A program made the translations under genes and the position numbers. Below the pieces are notes generated by a model. That model had not been told where the DNA came from. It made no database searches and was given only the letters and a program-made list of their open reading frames with translations. A stretch of DNA of 64,000 nucleotides from Bifidobacterium breve (GTDB taxonomy: Bacteria; Actinomycetota; Thermoleophilia; Solirubrobacterales; Solirubrobacteraceae), in assembly GCA_945878865.1 (NCBI GenBank), contig CAMCUD010000002.1, positions 124,001 to 188,000 on the forward strand, written 5' to 3'. Shown one piece after another: positions 43,666 through 52,184 of this stretch. How positions within the stretch are numbered: the first letter of the stretch is position 1; every line of letters starts with the position of its first letter.

Positions 43666-45348
43666 GTGTCTGCCGTGACGACCTTCGCCGACCTCGACCT
43701 GCGCCCTGAGCTCCTGCGCGCCCTGACGGGGCTCGGCTACGAGGAGCCGACACCGATCCAGGCCGAGGCGATCGGCCCGCTCCTGGCGGGCAGGGACCTC
43801 CTGGGCCAGGCCGCCACCGGCACCGGCAAGACCGCCGCGTTCGCGCTCCCGCTGCTCCAGCGCATCGCCCCCGACGGCAGCGCGCCCACGGGCAGGGGGC
43901 CGCGCGGCCTGGTCCTCGTTCCCACGCGCGAGCTCGCCATGCAGGTCTCCGAGGCGATCCACAAGTACGGCCGCGAGCTCGGCACCCGGGTCCTGCCCGT
44001 GTACGGCGGGACGCCGATCGTCCGCCAGCTCAAGGCGCTGCAGCGTGGCGTGGACGTCGTCGTCGCCACGCCGGGCCGCGCGCTCGATCACATCTCGCGC
44101 GGGTCGCTCGTCCTCGGGGGCCTCGACGTCGTGATCCTCGATGAGGCCGACGAGATGCTCGACATGGGCTTCGCCGAGGACATCGAGACGATCCTCGACG
44201 GCGCAGGGGAGGACCGGCAGACCGTGCTCTTCTCCGCCACGATGCCGTCGCGGATCGCGGCGCTGGCCAAGCGCCACCTCACCGACCCGGTCAAGATCGA
44301 GCTCGCCCGCGAGAAGCCGGCCGAGGGCGAAGCGCCGAAGGTCCGCCAGACCGCGTACATCGTCAACCGCGCGCACAAGCCTGCCGCACTGACCCGGGTG
44401 CTCGATCACGAGGAGCCGACCGCCGCGATCGTCTTCTGCCGCACCCGCGCGGAGGTTGACGAGGTCACCGTCACGCTGAACGGCCGCGGCTACCGCGCCG
44501 AGGCGCTGCACGGCGGCATCGACCAGGAGCAGCGCAGCCGGGTCGTCGAGCGGCTGAAGAGCGGGGCGACGGAGCTCGTCGTCGCGACCGACGTCGCGGC
44601 CCGCGGCCTGGACGTCGACACGCTCACGCACGTCGTCAACTACGACGTGCCCGCCGCCCCCGAGGCGTACGTCCACCGGATCGGCCGCGTCGGCCGGGCC
44701 GGGCGCGAGGGCGTCGCGATCACCTTCGCCCAGCCGCGCGAGCACCGGATGCTCAAGGCGATCGAGCGGCTCACGCGGCAGAAGATCGCGATCGAGCAGG
44801 TGCCGACCGTCGCCGACCTCAAGGCGCGGCGGCTGGAGCTCACGCGCGCGAGCCTGCGCGAATCGATCCTCGAGGACGACCTCGGGCAGATGCGCACCGT
44901 CGTGGAGGGGCTCGCCGAGGAGTTCGACCTCATGGACGTCGCGCTCGCCGCCGTGAAGCTCGCGCATGACGCGAGCGGCTCGACCGCCGACGAGGAGGAC
45001 ATCCCGCAGGCCGCACCGCCCAAGCCGCGCGACCGCGATCGCGACCGTGGCTCAGCGCGTGGCAAGCCGGGCGGCGGCAAGCCGCACCGCGGGCTCGACG
45101 GGCCGACCACCCGCCTGTTCGTCGGCGCGGGGCGCGCGGCGCACGTGCGCCCGCAGGACCTCGTCGGCGCGATCACCGGCGAGTCCCCGCTCAGCGGCCG
45201 TGAGATCGGCAGCATCCAGATCCACGACCGTTTCTCGCTCGTTGAGGTCCCGGAGGACTCCGCCGATCTCGTCGTCACCGCGCTGCGCCGGACGACGATC
45301 AAGGGCCGCAAGCCGCAGATCCGTCGCGAGACCGCACGGCACCGCTGA
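43666..45348 (+). CDS. DEAD-box RNA helicase with DbpA-type RNA-binding domain
   Basis: Encodes 560 residues. Q motif and motif I (TPIQAEAIGPLLAGRDLLGQAATGTGKT), PTRELA, ATPGR, DEAD (ILDEADEMLDMGF), SAT, VATDVAARGLD, HRIGRVGRAG. A basic low-complexity linker (RDRDRDRGSARGKPGGGK) leads to a C-terminal DbpA RRM-like domain (TRLFVGAGRAAHVRPQDLVGAI...RFSLVEVP). It resembles CsdA/DeaD and DbpA helicases acting in ribosome assembly and mRNA turnover, especially in the cold. Confidence 0.92.
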   Translation: MSAVTTFADLDLRPELLRALTGLGYEEPTPIQAEAIGPLLAGRDLLGQAATGTGKTAAFALPLLQRIAPDGSAPTGRGPRGLVLVPTRELAMQVSEAIHKYGRELGTRVLPVYGGTPIVRQLKALQRGVDVVVATPGRALDHISRGSLVLGGLDVVILDEADEMLDMGFAEDIETILDGAGEDRQTVLFSATMPSRIAALAKRHLTDPVKIELAREKPAEGEAPKVRQTAYIVNRAHKPAALTRVLDHEEPTAAIVFCRTRAEVDEVTVTLNGRGYRAEALHGGIDQEQRSRVVERLKSGATELVVATDVAARGLDVDTLTHVVNYDVPAAPEAYVHRIGRVGRAGREGVAITFAQPREHRMLKAIERLTRQKIAIEQVPTVADLKARRLELTRASLRESILEDDLGQMRTVVEGLAEEFDLMDVALAAVKLAHDASGSTADEEDIPQAAPPKPRDRDRDRGSARGKPGGGKPHRGLDGPTTRLFVGAGRAAHVRPQDLVGAITGESPLSGREIGSIQIHDRFSLVEVPEDSADLVVTALRRTTIKGRKPQIRRETARHR

Positions 45349-45384
45349 CGCTACGCCTGCACGCAGACCGGGTAGGGGTCCGGC

Positions 45385-45648
45385 ATGTCACCTCTCCATC
45401 TCAGGCGTCGCGGCGCGAAGAAGGCCGCGAAGGTCACGGCCAAGCACGTCGTGCACGGCACCACGTCAAAGGCGAAGCGCCGCCCGCTGCGCAGCGTCGC
45501 CCTGCTCGCCGTCGGCGCGCTGATCGGCAGTGTCGCGACGCGCGCGGCGATGGGGCAGGGCACGCCCGGGGCGCCCGCCCGCCGCGTGAAGCCTCCAGAT
45601 TCCGGTAGCGTCGCGCAATGTCCCGCGCGCTGCTGCTGTCCCTGCTGA
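45385..45648 (+). CDS. Small basic membrane protein, hypothetical
   Basis: Encodes 87 residues. Very basic N-terminus (LHLRRRGAKKAAKVTAKHVVHGTTSKAKRRPLR), then one hydrophobic segment (VALLAVGALIGSVATRAAM) and a Cys-rich end (CPARCCCPC). TAGGGG lies 6 bases before the ATG. The last 31 bases overlap the lipase gene in another frame, so the C-terminus or the gene itself is uncertain. No homology recognised. Confidence 0.45.
   Translation: MSPLHLRRRGAKKAAKVTAKHVVHGTTSKAKRRPLRSVALLAVGALIGSVATRAAMGQGTPGAPARRVKPPDSGSVAQCPARCCCPC
45606..45611 (+). promoter_or_regulatory. -10 box (TAGCGT) of the lipase gene
   Basis: TAGCGT ends 6 bases before ATG 45618; leaderless geometry inside the end of the small upstream frame. 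Confidence 0.45.
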
Positions 45649-46535
45649 GCCTGCTCGTCCTGATCGCGGTTCCCGCGGCCGCGCGGGCCGAGCTTCCGGT
45701 GACCTACCGCATGCCCTCCGGGGTGCCACAGGACTGGGAGGCGGCGCCTGCCGGCGCCAACGATTGGTCGTGCGTCCCGAGCGCACAGCACCCGCGCCCC
45801 GTGATCCTCATCCCGTCGACCGGCAGCCTCATGGTCGTCAACTGGGCGACGCTGTCGCCGCTGCTGAAGAACGAGGGCTACTGCGTCTTCAGCCTGAACT
45901 ACGGCCTCTACACGAGTCCGTTGGGGCGGACCGCGTTCGGCGGCCAGCCGGTGGAGTCCTCGGCGGCGGAGCTGGCCGCCTTCGTCGAGAGGGTCCGGGC
46001 GGCGACGGGCGCGGCGCAGGTCGACCTCGTCGGCCACTCGCAGGGCGGCATCCTCGCCGAGTACTACGTGAAGTTCCTCGACGGTGCGCCGAAGGTCCGC
46101 ACGATCGTCGGGCTGGCGTCGCCGACGAAGGGGGGAACGCTCAACGGACTGCTGCAGGCTGCCGAGAACCTGCGCCGGATCTCGCCACTGATCGGCGACG
46201 CGCTGTGGACCCTCGTCGAGGGTGAGGCGCCGTCGATGTTGCAGCTGCGGATCGGCTCGCCGCTGATCGCCAAGCTCAACAGCGTCCCCGAGCCGGCTGG
46301 CATCTCGTACACGAAGATCGCCTCGCGCTACGACCCGATCGCCACGCCATACGAGAACGTCTTCATCGACGGGCAGAACAACGTGCTCGTCCAGTGGCGG
46401 TGCCGGCTGGACTTCGCCGATCACAGCGCGCTGGCGTTCGACCGGATCGCGCTGCGTGAGGTCCGCAACGCGCTCGACCCGGCGACCGCCGGGCGCATCG
46501 GCTGCACCGTCGTGCTGCCGACCGTCGGCGGCTGA
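45618..46535 (+). CDS. Secreted lipase/esterase (alpha/beta hydrolase)
   Basis: Encodes 305 residues. Signal peptide (LLLSLLSLLVLIAVPAAARA), then PRPVILIPSTGSLMVVNWATLSPLL with the oxyanion region, VDLVGHSQGGILAEYYVKF (nucleophile elbow G-H-S-Q-G), ASRYDPIATPYENVF (acid) and DHSALAFD (His). This order matches actinobacterial secreted EstA/Lipase_2-type lipases. Four cysteines probably pair outside the cell. Confidence 0.85.
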   Translation: MSRALLLSLLSLLVLIAVPAAARAELPVTYRMPSGVPQDWEAAPAGANDWSCVPSAQHPRPVILIPSTGSLMVVNWATLSPLLKNEGYCVFSLNYGLYTSPLGRTAFGGQPVESSAAELAAFVERVRAATGAAQVDLVGHSQGGILAEYYVKFLDGAPKVRTIVGLASPTKGGTLNGLLQAAENLRRISPLIGDALWTLVEGEAPSMLQLRIGSPLIAKLNSVPEPAGISYTKIASRYDPIATPYENVFIDGQNNVLVQWRCRLDFADHSALAFDRIALREVRNALDPATAGRIGCTVVLPTVGG

Positions 46536-46588
46536 CCCCGACGGCCGGGGGGAATGGCGCTCGGACACCTGTCGAGCGGTGCCTGTCC

Positions 46589-46602
46589 ACTTGTATACTA
46601 GT
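46589..46602. promoter_or_regulatory. GntR-type operator overlapping the -10 box
   Basis: ACTTGTATACTAGT is a 14-base palindrome with one mismatched pair, of the T-x-G-T-A-T-A-C-x-A type bound by FadR/FCD-subfamily GntR proteins. It contains TATACT (46594-46599), which ends 8 bases before ATG 46608. Binding would block transcription of the regulator itself. Confidence 0.6.
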
Positions 46603-46607
46603 CGGCA

Positions 46608-47297
46608 ATGCGCATCCCACTCAGCGAACGCGCCGGCCGAGGCGCCGCCCGCGACCAGGTCTACTTCGTCCTGCGCGAGGCGATCGTGCGCGCCGAGCTC
46701 GAGCCCGGCCGCAAGCTCTCGGAGAACGAGCTCGCCGACCGGCTGGGCGTCTCCCGCACGCCCGTGCGCGAGGCGCTGGTGCGGCTGCGCGATGAGCGGC
46801 TCGTCGCGATCGTCCCGCAGCTGGGCACCTTCGTCACGCTCATCAGCGACGAGGGGATCGCCGACGCCGAGTTCGTGCGCGAGGCGCTGGAATGCAGCGC
46901 CATCCGGCTGGCTGCCGAGCGCGCGCAGCCCGCCGACCTGGAGGAGATCCAGGCGAACCTCGCCGCCCAGGAACGCGCGGAGCGCGAGGGCGACTACGAC
47001 GGCTTCTACGTCCTCGACGAGGCGCTGCACCGCCAGCTGTGCGCCCTGTCGGGGCACGAGATCGCATGGGCGCTCGCGCAGCGCGCCCGCGGCCACCTCG
47101 ACCGGGTCCGGCGTCTGAGCCTGCCGGAACCCGGGTATCTCGGAGAGATGGTGGCCGAGCACCGGTCCGTCGTGGCCGCCGTCGCCGACGGCGACCCCGA
47201 TCGCGCCGAGCGCGAGCTGCGCCACCACCTGCGGATGGTCCTCACCCGAGTACCGGCCATCCGTGAGGCGAACCCCGAGTACTTCGAGGAGAGCTAG
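46608..47297 (+). CDS. GntR family (FCD-domain) regulator
   Basis: Encodes 229 residues. Winged helix at about 15-80: LREAIVRAELEPGRKLSENELADRLGVSRTPVREALVRLRDERLV. The C-terminal FCD ligand domain has the metal-binding pattern (D-E-A-L-H-R, EHRSVVAAVADGD, LRHHLRMV). Separated from the downstream E1alpha gene by 9 bases, so it is the probable regulator of the 2-oxoacid dehydrogenase operon and of itself via the palindrome at its promoter. The ligand could be a carboxylate related to that pathway. Confidence 0.88.
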   Translation: MRIPLSERAGRGAARDQVYFVLREAIVRAELEPGRKLSENELADRLGVSRTPVREALVRLRDERLVAIVPQLGTFVTLISDEGIADAEFVREALECSAIRLAAERAQPADLEEIQANLAAQERAEREGDYDGFYVLDEALHRQLCALSGHEIAWALAQRARGHLDRVRRLSLPEPGYLGEMVAEHRSVVAAVADGDPDRAERELRHHLRMVLTRVPAIREANPEYFEES

Positions 47298-47306
47298 GAG
47301 CCCATC

Positions 47307-48380
47307 ATGGCCGTCACCGTCCCGCCCCGCACGGATCAGCTCGACCGGGACACACGGCGCGAGCTCTACGAGACGATGGTGCTCAGCCGGGTCTTCGAGA
47401 CCGAGGCCGAGCGCCAGTACAAGGCGGCCCGCATCGGCGGCTACTGCCACCTCTCCTCCGGCCAGGAGGCCATGACGATCGGCGCGATGCACGCACTGCA
47501 CGCCGACGACCTGCTCGTCACCGGCTACCGCTCGCACGGCTTCGCGCTGGCCCGCGGGATCCCGCCGGAGGCCGTGATGGCGGAGCTCTTCGGCCGCGTC
47601 GACGGCTGCGCGCATGGCCGCGGCGGCTCGATGCACCTGCTCGACCCGTCGCGCGGCTACTACGGCGGGTGGGGGATCGTCGCCGGCCAGCTGCCGATCG
47701 CCACCGGTCTCGCGCTGGCGCTGCGCCGCCAGGGCCGCGAGCAGGCTGTGCTCTGCGAGCTCGGCGACGGCGCGGTGAACATGGGCGCCTGGCACGAGTC
47801 GCTGAACCTCGCCTCACTCTGGGACCTGCCCGTCGTCTTCCTCGTGGTCAACAACCTCTACGGGATGGGCACGGCGGTCGAGCGCGCCTCGGCCGAACCG
47901 GACCTCTACAAGCGCGCGAGCGCCTACCGGATGCACGGCGAGCGCGTCGACGGCGACGACCTCGACACGATGATCGAGGCTGCCGACCGCCTGCTGACCG
48001 CCGCGCGCGAGGAGCACCGTCCCGCGGTCCTCGAGGCCGTGACGTACCGCTACCGCGGCCACTCTGTCGCCGACGCCGGCCTCGCGTACCGCTCGAAGGA
48101 GGAGATCGCCGAGCACCAGCGCCACGACCCGATCGTCCGCGAGCGGGAGAAGCTCCTGGCCGAGGGCGTCAGCGAGGAGGAACTCGCCGCGATCGACACG
48201 CACGCGGACGAGCGGGTCGCCGCCGCGGTGCAGGCGGCGCTCGACAGCCCCGCGCCCCAGCCCGACCGCCTGGCCTACGGGATGCACGGCGTCGGCAGCG
48301 CCGAGCAGTTCGCCCGGATGCGACCGGGCAGTGCCTACGGCGAGGAAGCGCTTACCTTCGACGCGGGGCTGGGCGCATGA
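47307..48380 (+). CDS. 2-oxoacid dehydrogenase E1 component, alpha subunit
   Basis: Encodes 357 residues. ThDP-binding motif LCELGDGAVNMGAWHESLNLASLWDLPVVFLVVNN (GDG...NN), the family start (YETMVLSRVFETEAERQYKAARIGGYCHLSSGQEA), GRGGSMHLLD and TYRYRGHS. Together with the beta subunit it decarboxylates pyruvate or a related 2-oxoacid and acylates the E2 lipoyl group. Closest pattern is pyruvate/acetoin dehydrogenase. ATGA overlap with the beta gene. Confidence 0.9.
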   Translation: MAVTVPPRTDQLDRDTRRELYETMVLSRVFETEAERQYKAARIGGYCHLSSGQEAMTIGAMHALHADDLLVTGYRSHGFALARGIPPEAVMAELFGRVDGCAHGRGGSMHLLDPSRGYYGGWGIVAGQLPIATGLALALRRQGREQAVLCELGDGAVNMGAWHESLNLASLWDLPVVFLVVNNLYGMGTAVERASAEPDLYKRASAYRMHGERVDGDDLDTMIEAADRLLTAAREEHRPAVLEAVTYRYRGHSVADAGLAYRSKEEIAEHQRHDPIVREREKLLAEGVSEEELAAIDTHADERVAAAVQAALDSPAPQPDRLAYGMHGVGSAEQFARMRPGSAYGEEALTFDAGLGA

Positions 48381-49399
48381 GCACCGCCGAAGCCACCACG
48401 ACGACGGGCACCGAGGTCATGACCTACCGCGAGGCCCTGCGCCTCGCGCTGCGCGAGGAGATGGAACGCGACGAGCGCGTCTTCCTCATGGGCGAGGAGG
48501 TCGGCGTCTTCGAGGGCGCGTACAAGGTCAGCGCCGGCCTCATGGATCAGTTCGGCGCCGACCGGGTCCGGGACACGCCGATCAGCGAGGAGGGCTTCGT
48601 CGGCGCGGGCGCGGGCGCGGCGATGCTCGGCGAGCGGCCCGTCGTCGAGATTATGACCCTGAACTTCCTCCTCGTCGCGATGGATCAGGTCATCAACCAC
48701 GCGGCGAAGGTCGGCGCGATGTTCGGCGGCGAGGTCCGCTGCCCGATGGTCATCCGCACGCCGAACGGGGCGGGCAACCAGCTCACCGCGCAGCACTCGC
48801 AGTCGTTCGACGGCTGGTTCGCCGGCACGCCCGGGCTGAAGGTCGTCGCGCCCGCGTCGCCTGCCGACGCCAAGGGCCTGCTGAAGGCCGCGATCCGCGA
48901 CGAGGATCCGGTCCTCGTGCTCGAGAACCTGCCGATCTACAAGGAGAAGGGCGAGGTCTCGCTCGACCCGGAGTTCGTCACGCCGATCGGCCTGGCGAAC
49001 GTGGCGCGGACGGGCGAGGACCTCACGATCGTCTCGCACGGCTTCGCGACGGTCCGCGCGCTGCACGTCGCCGAGCAGCTGGCCGCCGATCACGGGATCG
49101 ATGCGGAGGTCGTCGACCTGCGCTCGCTGCGCCCGCTCGACGTGCAGACGATCGCCGAGTCGGTCGCCAAGACCAACCACGTGCTCTGCGTCGAAGAGGG
49201 CTGGCCGAGCTACGGCGTCACCGCTGAGATCGCCGCGCGCGTACAGAAGGCCTGCTTCGACGACCTCGACGCGCCGGTCGAGCGCGTCGGCATGGCCGAG
49301 GTTCCCCTGCCGTACGCCAAGGAGCTCGAGCTCGCCGCGATGCCCCACGAGGAGCGCATCGCCGCGGCGGCGCTCGCGACGCTGGGGCGCGCGTCGTGA
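48377..49399 (+). CDS. 2-oxoacid dehydrogenase E1 component, beta subunit
   Basis: Encodes 340 residues. MTYREALRLALREEMERDERVFLMGEEVGVFEGAYKVSAGL, DTPISEEGFVGAGAGAAM, the central RCPMVIRTPNGAG and QHSQSFDGWFAGTPGLKVVAPA, and the C-terminal ATVRALHVAEQL-type transketolase domain are all typical. Pairs with the alpha subunit as an alpha2beta2 E1. Start is coupled to the alpha stop, end to the E2 GTG (GTGA). Confidence 0.92.
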   Translation: MSTAEATTTTGTEVMTYREALRLALREEMERDERVFLMGEEVGVFEGAYKVSAGLMDQFGADRVRDTPISEEGFVGAGAGAAMLGERPVVEIMTLNFLLVAMDQVINHAAKVGAMFGGEVRCPMVIRTPNGAGNQLTAQHSQSFDGWFAGTPGLKVVAPASPADAKGLLKAAIRDEDPVLVLENLPIYKEKGEVSLDPEFVTPIGLANVARTGEDLTIVSHGFATVRALHVAEQLAADHGIDAEVVDLRSLRPLDVQTIAESVAKTNHVLCVEEGWPSYGVTAEIAARVQKACFDDLDAPVERVGMAEVPLPYAKELELAAMPHEERIAAAALATLGRAS

Positions 49400-50613
49400 T
49401 CGAGGTCACGATGCCGCGCCTCTCCGACTCCATGGAGGAGGGGACGATCCTGCAGTGGCTGGTCACCGAGGGCGCCGCCGTCTCGCGCGGCGACGAGCTC
49501 GCGGAGATCGAGACGGACAAAGCCACGATGACCTACGAGGCCGACAGCGACGGCCTCGTGCACCTCGTCGCCCGTGAGGGCGACACGCTGGCGGTGGGCA
49601 CGCCGATCGCGGTCCTCCTCTCCGATGGGGAGGAGGCGCCTGTGCGGCACCAGCAAGCCACCGGCCGGCAGGGCGAGGTCGCCGCGCAGCCCGCAGCGGC
49701 CGTCACGACCGCCGCCGCGGCGTCCCCCCGGGCCGCGGCGGCGGATCGTCCACGCTCGTCGCCCCTGGCGCGGCGGGTCGCCCGGGCGCACGACGTGGAG
49801 CTGGCCGCGCTCACGGGCAGCGGACCGGGCGGGCGCATCGTCCGCGCTGATGTCGAGGCGTACGTCCGCGAACACGCGAACGGCAACGGTGCGGCGCCCG
49901 CGGCTCCGGCGGCCCCTGCGCCTGACGGCAACCGGGGCACGGTCACGCGGATCGAACCGACCCGCACGCAGACCGTCATCGCGCGCCGCATGGCCGAGTC
50001 TCGCTCGACGATCCCGGCGTTCGACGTCAGTGTCGAGGCGGACGTCACCGCGCTGCTTGCGCTGCGCGCCGAGCTCAAGCAGGCGGGCCGCGTGGCGTCC
50101 GTCAACGACTTCGTCGTCAAGGCCGCTGCGCTGACGCTGCGCGAGCACCCGCGGGCCAACGGCGCCTGGCGCGACGGGGGCTTCGAGACCTACGAGCGGG
50201 TGAACATCGGGATCGCGGTCGCCGCGGACGACGCGCTCATCGTCCCCACGATCTTCGACGCCGACCGCAAGCCGGTCACGGCGATCGCCGAGGACGCGCG
50301 CGCGCTCGCCGCGAAGGTGCGCGACGGGGCGATCACGCCGCCGGAGCTGTCGGGCGGCACGTTCACCGTGTCGAACCTCGGGATGTTCGGGGTCACCGCG
50401 TTCAACGCGGTCATCAATCCCGGGCAGGCCGCCATCCTGGCCGTCGGCGCGGCGATCGACCGGGTGGTCCTCGACGGCGGGGTCCCGGCGGTGCGCAAGG
50501 TCATGACGCTCACGCTCTCCAGCGACCACCGCATCCTCTACGGCGCGGACGCGGCGGCGCTCCTCGCCGCGCTGCGTGAGCGCCTCGAGCACCCGCTGGC
50601 GCTGCTGAGCTGA
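49396..50613 (+). CDS. 2-oxoacid dehydrogenase E2 (dihydrolipoamide acyltransferase)
   Basis: Encodes 405 residues. One lipoyl domain (1-76) with EIETDKATMTYE (lipoyl Lys), an Ala/Pro linker, a peripheral subunit-binding domain (SSPLARRVARAHDVELAALTGSGPGGRIVRADVEAYV) and the acyltransferase core from about 180. The C-terminal catalytic motif reads SSDHRILYGADAA, where most E2 enzymes have H-R-x-x-D-G: the His is kept but the Asp position is Tyr. No E3 gene is in the window, so it must be shared with another complex. Confidence 0.88.
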   Translation: MIEVTMPRLSDSMEEGTILQWLVTEGAAVSRGDELAEIETDKATMTYEADSDGLVHLVAREGDTLAVGTPIAVLLSDGEEAPVRHQQATGRQGEVAAQPAAAVTTAAAASPRAAAADRPRSSPLARRVARAHDVELAALTGSGPGGRIVRADVEAYVREHANGNGAAPAAPAAPAPDGNRGTVTRIEPTRTQTVIARRMAESRSTIPAFDVSVEADVTALLALRAELKQAGRVASVNDFVVKAAALTLREHPRANGAWRDGGFETYERVNIGIAVAADDALIVPTIFDADRKPVTAIAEDARALAAKVRDGAITPPELSGGTFTVSNLGMFGVTAFNAVINPGQAAILAVGAAIDRVVLDGGVPAVRKVMTLTLSSDHRILYGADAAALLAALRERLEHPLALLS

Positions 50614-50650
50614 TCCGGACCGACCGGCCGGTTCGTCCGGTCGGCTGGTC

Positions 50651-50656
50651 TACCTT
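50651..50656 (+). promoter_or_regulatory. -10 box (TACCTT) of the alpha/beta hydrolase gene
   Basis: TACCTT ends 7 bases before ATG 50664, leaderless geometry; it rules out the in-frame TTG at 50655. Confidence 0.45.
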
Positions 50657-50663
50657 GTGGACC

Positions 50664-51806
50664 ATGGGTGCCGCAGCAATCGCGCAGGGTCCGGTCATGC
50701 CGCCGGAGATCTCCGAGGACGACGTCCCATCAGCCGGGTCACTGGAGGGCGGCGGCGGGCTCGCCTACCACGGCGCGGTCCTCGTCGACTACGGGCTGCG
50801 AACCGCGCTCGCGTCGATCATCGCCGGGTCCGTCATCCCACAGGCCGTGGCTCCCGGCTCCCGCGCCGAGCGCGCGCGGCTGCCGTTCTACGGCGAGCTG
50901 GCAGCCGGGCGTGACGCTGCGGCGGTCTTCGCCACGCCGCCGCAGGACATCGAGGTCGAGACCCTCCCCGGCCGCGGGCCGGGCGTCGAGGGCGGCCGGG
51001 TCGAGCTTCTGCGCTTCGAGAGCCCGTTCGTCCCGCTGCACCCCGACCTGCGCGACGGCTGGCACCGGCACGAGAACAACCGGCTCGCACGCGCCCAGCA
51101 CTGGCGCCACGACAGCGGTCCGCGCCGGACGCTGTGCGTCATCCACGGGTTCGGCGCCTCGCAGGCGTGGCTGAACACCGCATTCTTCGGCCTCAAGCGC
51201 TTCTTCGCCGAGGGCTGGGACGTCCTGCTCTACACCATGCCGTTCCATGGCGGCCGGCGCGGCTCGCACACGTTCGTCAACGGGCTCGACCTGTTCCGCC
51301 ACGGGTTCTCGCACTTCAACGAGGCGATCATCCAGGCGGTCCACGACTTCCGCGCGTTCGTCGACCACCTCGAGCGCACGGGCGCGCCGCGCGTGGGCGT
51401 CACGGGCATCTCGCTCGGCGGCTACACGAGCGCGCTGCTGGCGGCCGCCGAGCCGCGGCTGGACTTCGTCATCCCCAATGCGCCGGTGATCTGGCTGGCA
51501 GGTTTGATGGACGACTGGTACCCGGCGAACATTGTCAATGCCGCGACGCGGCGGTTGCACGGCGTCTCGCGCGAGGACTACGACCAGATGCTCGCGGTGA
51601 CGAGCCCGCTGACGTACCGCCCGGTCGTCCCGCGCGAGCGGCTCATGGTCATCGGTGGTCTGGGCGATCGGCTCGCGCCGCCCGAGCAGAGCCTGCTGCT
51701 GTGGGAGCACTGGGATCGGCCGCGGCTGGAGTGGTTCCCGGGCAGCCACATCATCCACATGGGCCAGGGCGCGTATCTCGCGGCGATGCACGACGTCATG
51801 GGTTGA
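50664..51806 (+). CDS. Alpha/beta hydrolase
   Basis: Encodes 380 residues. The fold is clear from TLCVIHGFGASQAWLNTAFFGLKRFFAEGWDVLLYTMPFHGGRR, the nucleophile elbow VGVTGISLGGYTSALLAA (G-I-S-L-G), MVIGGLGDRLAPPEQ (acid) and GSHIIHMG (His). The first 110 residues are an unusual N-terminal region without membrane segments. Resembles the Abhydrolase_18/DUF2048 group. Substrate unknown. Confidence 0.75.
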   Translation: MGAAAIAQGPVMPPEISEDDVPSAGSLEGGGGLAYHGAVLVDYGLRTALASIIAGSVIPQAVAPGSRAERARLPFYGELAAGRDAAAVFATPPQDIEVETLPGRGPGVEGGRVELLRFESPFVPLHPDLRDGWHRHENNRLARAQHWRHDSGPRRTLCVIHGFGASQAWLNTAFFGLKRFFAEGWDVLLYTMPFHGGRRGSHTFVNGLDLFRHGFSHFNEAIIQAVHDFRAFVDHLERTGAPRVGVTGISLGGYTSALLAAAEPRLDFVIPNAPVIWLAGLMDDWYPANIVNAATRRLHGVSREDYDQMLAVTSPLTYRPVVPRERLMVIGGLGDRLAPPEQSLLLWEHWDRPRLEWFPGSHIIHMGQGAYLAAMHDVMG

Positions 51807-51807
51807 T

Positions 51808-51827
51808 ATTTCGGGAAGTTCCGAAAT
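51808..51827. promoter_or_regulatory. Probable ArsR-type operator upstream of the VOC-arsR pair
   Basis: ATTTCGG (51808-51814), 6-base spacer, CCGAAAT (51821-51827): perfect 7-base arms. AATGAT (51825-51830) just after it could be the -10 box for ATG 51837. It fits control by the ArsR protein encoded directly downstream. Confidence 0.6.
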
Positions 51828-51836
51828 GATGTGCCC

Positions 51837-52184
51837 ATGACCCCGACCCACGCCGCCAACGCCATCGCGCACGTCGACATCTTCGGCCCGGAGATCGAGG
51901 CGCTCACCACGTTCTATCGGGACACGCTCGGGTGGGACATCGCCCCGAAGGGCCCGGGCTACGCGCTCGTGTCGACCCCCGAGGGCGGCCCTGACGGCGC
52001 GCTCGTCGAGGCGGAGACGCCCGCGATGGTGATGGGCGTGGTCGTCGAGGATCTCGACGCGGCGGTCGCGGCCGCGGTCGAGCACGGCGGCACGATCGTC
52101 ATGCCGCCCGTCGACAACGGCTGGGTCGTCAAGGCGCGTATCGCCGACCCGGCCGGCAACCCGCTCACGCTGATCCAGCGCTGA
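51837..52184 (+). CDS. VOC family (glyoxalase-like) protein
   Basis: Encodes 115 residues. AIAHVDIFGPEIEALTTFYRDTLGWDIAPKGPGYALV and VVVEDLDAAVAAAVEHGGTIVMPP...RIADPAGNPLTLIQ form the two beta-alpha-beta-beta-beta halves of a single VOC module. Might bind a small thiol adduct or drug. Joined to the arsR gene by a 4-base overlap (CTGA), so the two are co-expressed under the same operator. Confidence 0.82.
   Translation: MTPTHAANAIAHVDIFGPEIEALTTFYRDTLGWDIAPKGPGYALVSTPEGGPDGALVEAETPAMVMGVVVEDLDAAVAAAVEHGGTIVMPPVDNGWVVKARIADPAGNPLTLIQR

Noticed and set aside
45351-47795. Minus-strand frame of 814 residues opposite the lipase, gntR and E1alpha
   Set aside because: Antisense shadow without recognisable domains; the plus strand encodes well-supported proteins.
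49396-50663. Lipoamide dehydrogenase (E3) expected after E2
   Set aside because: The next gene is an alpha/beta hydrolase; no FAD/NAD dehydrogenase motifs appear in the window.
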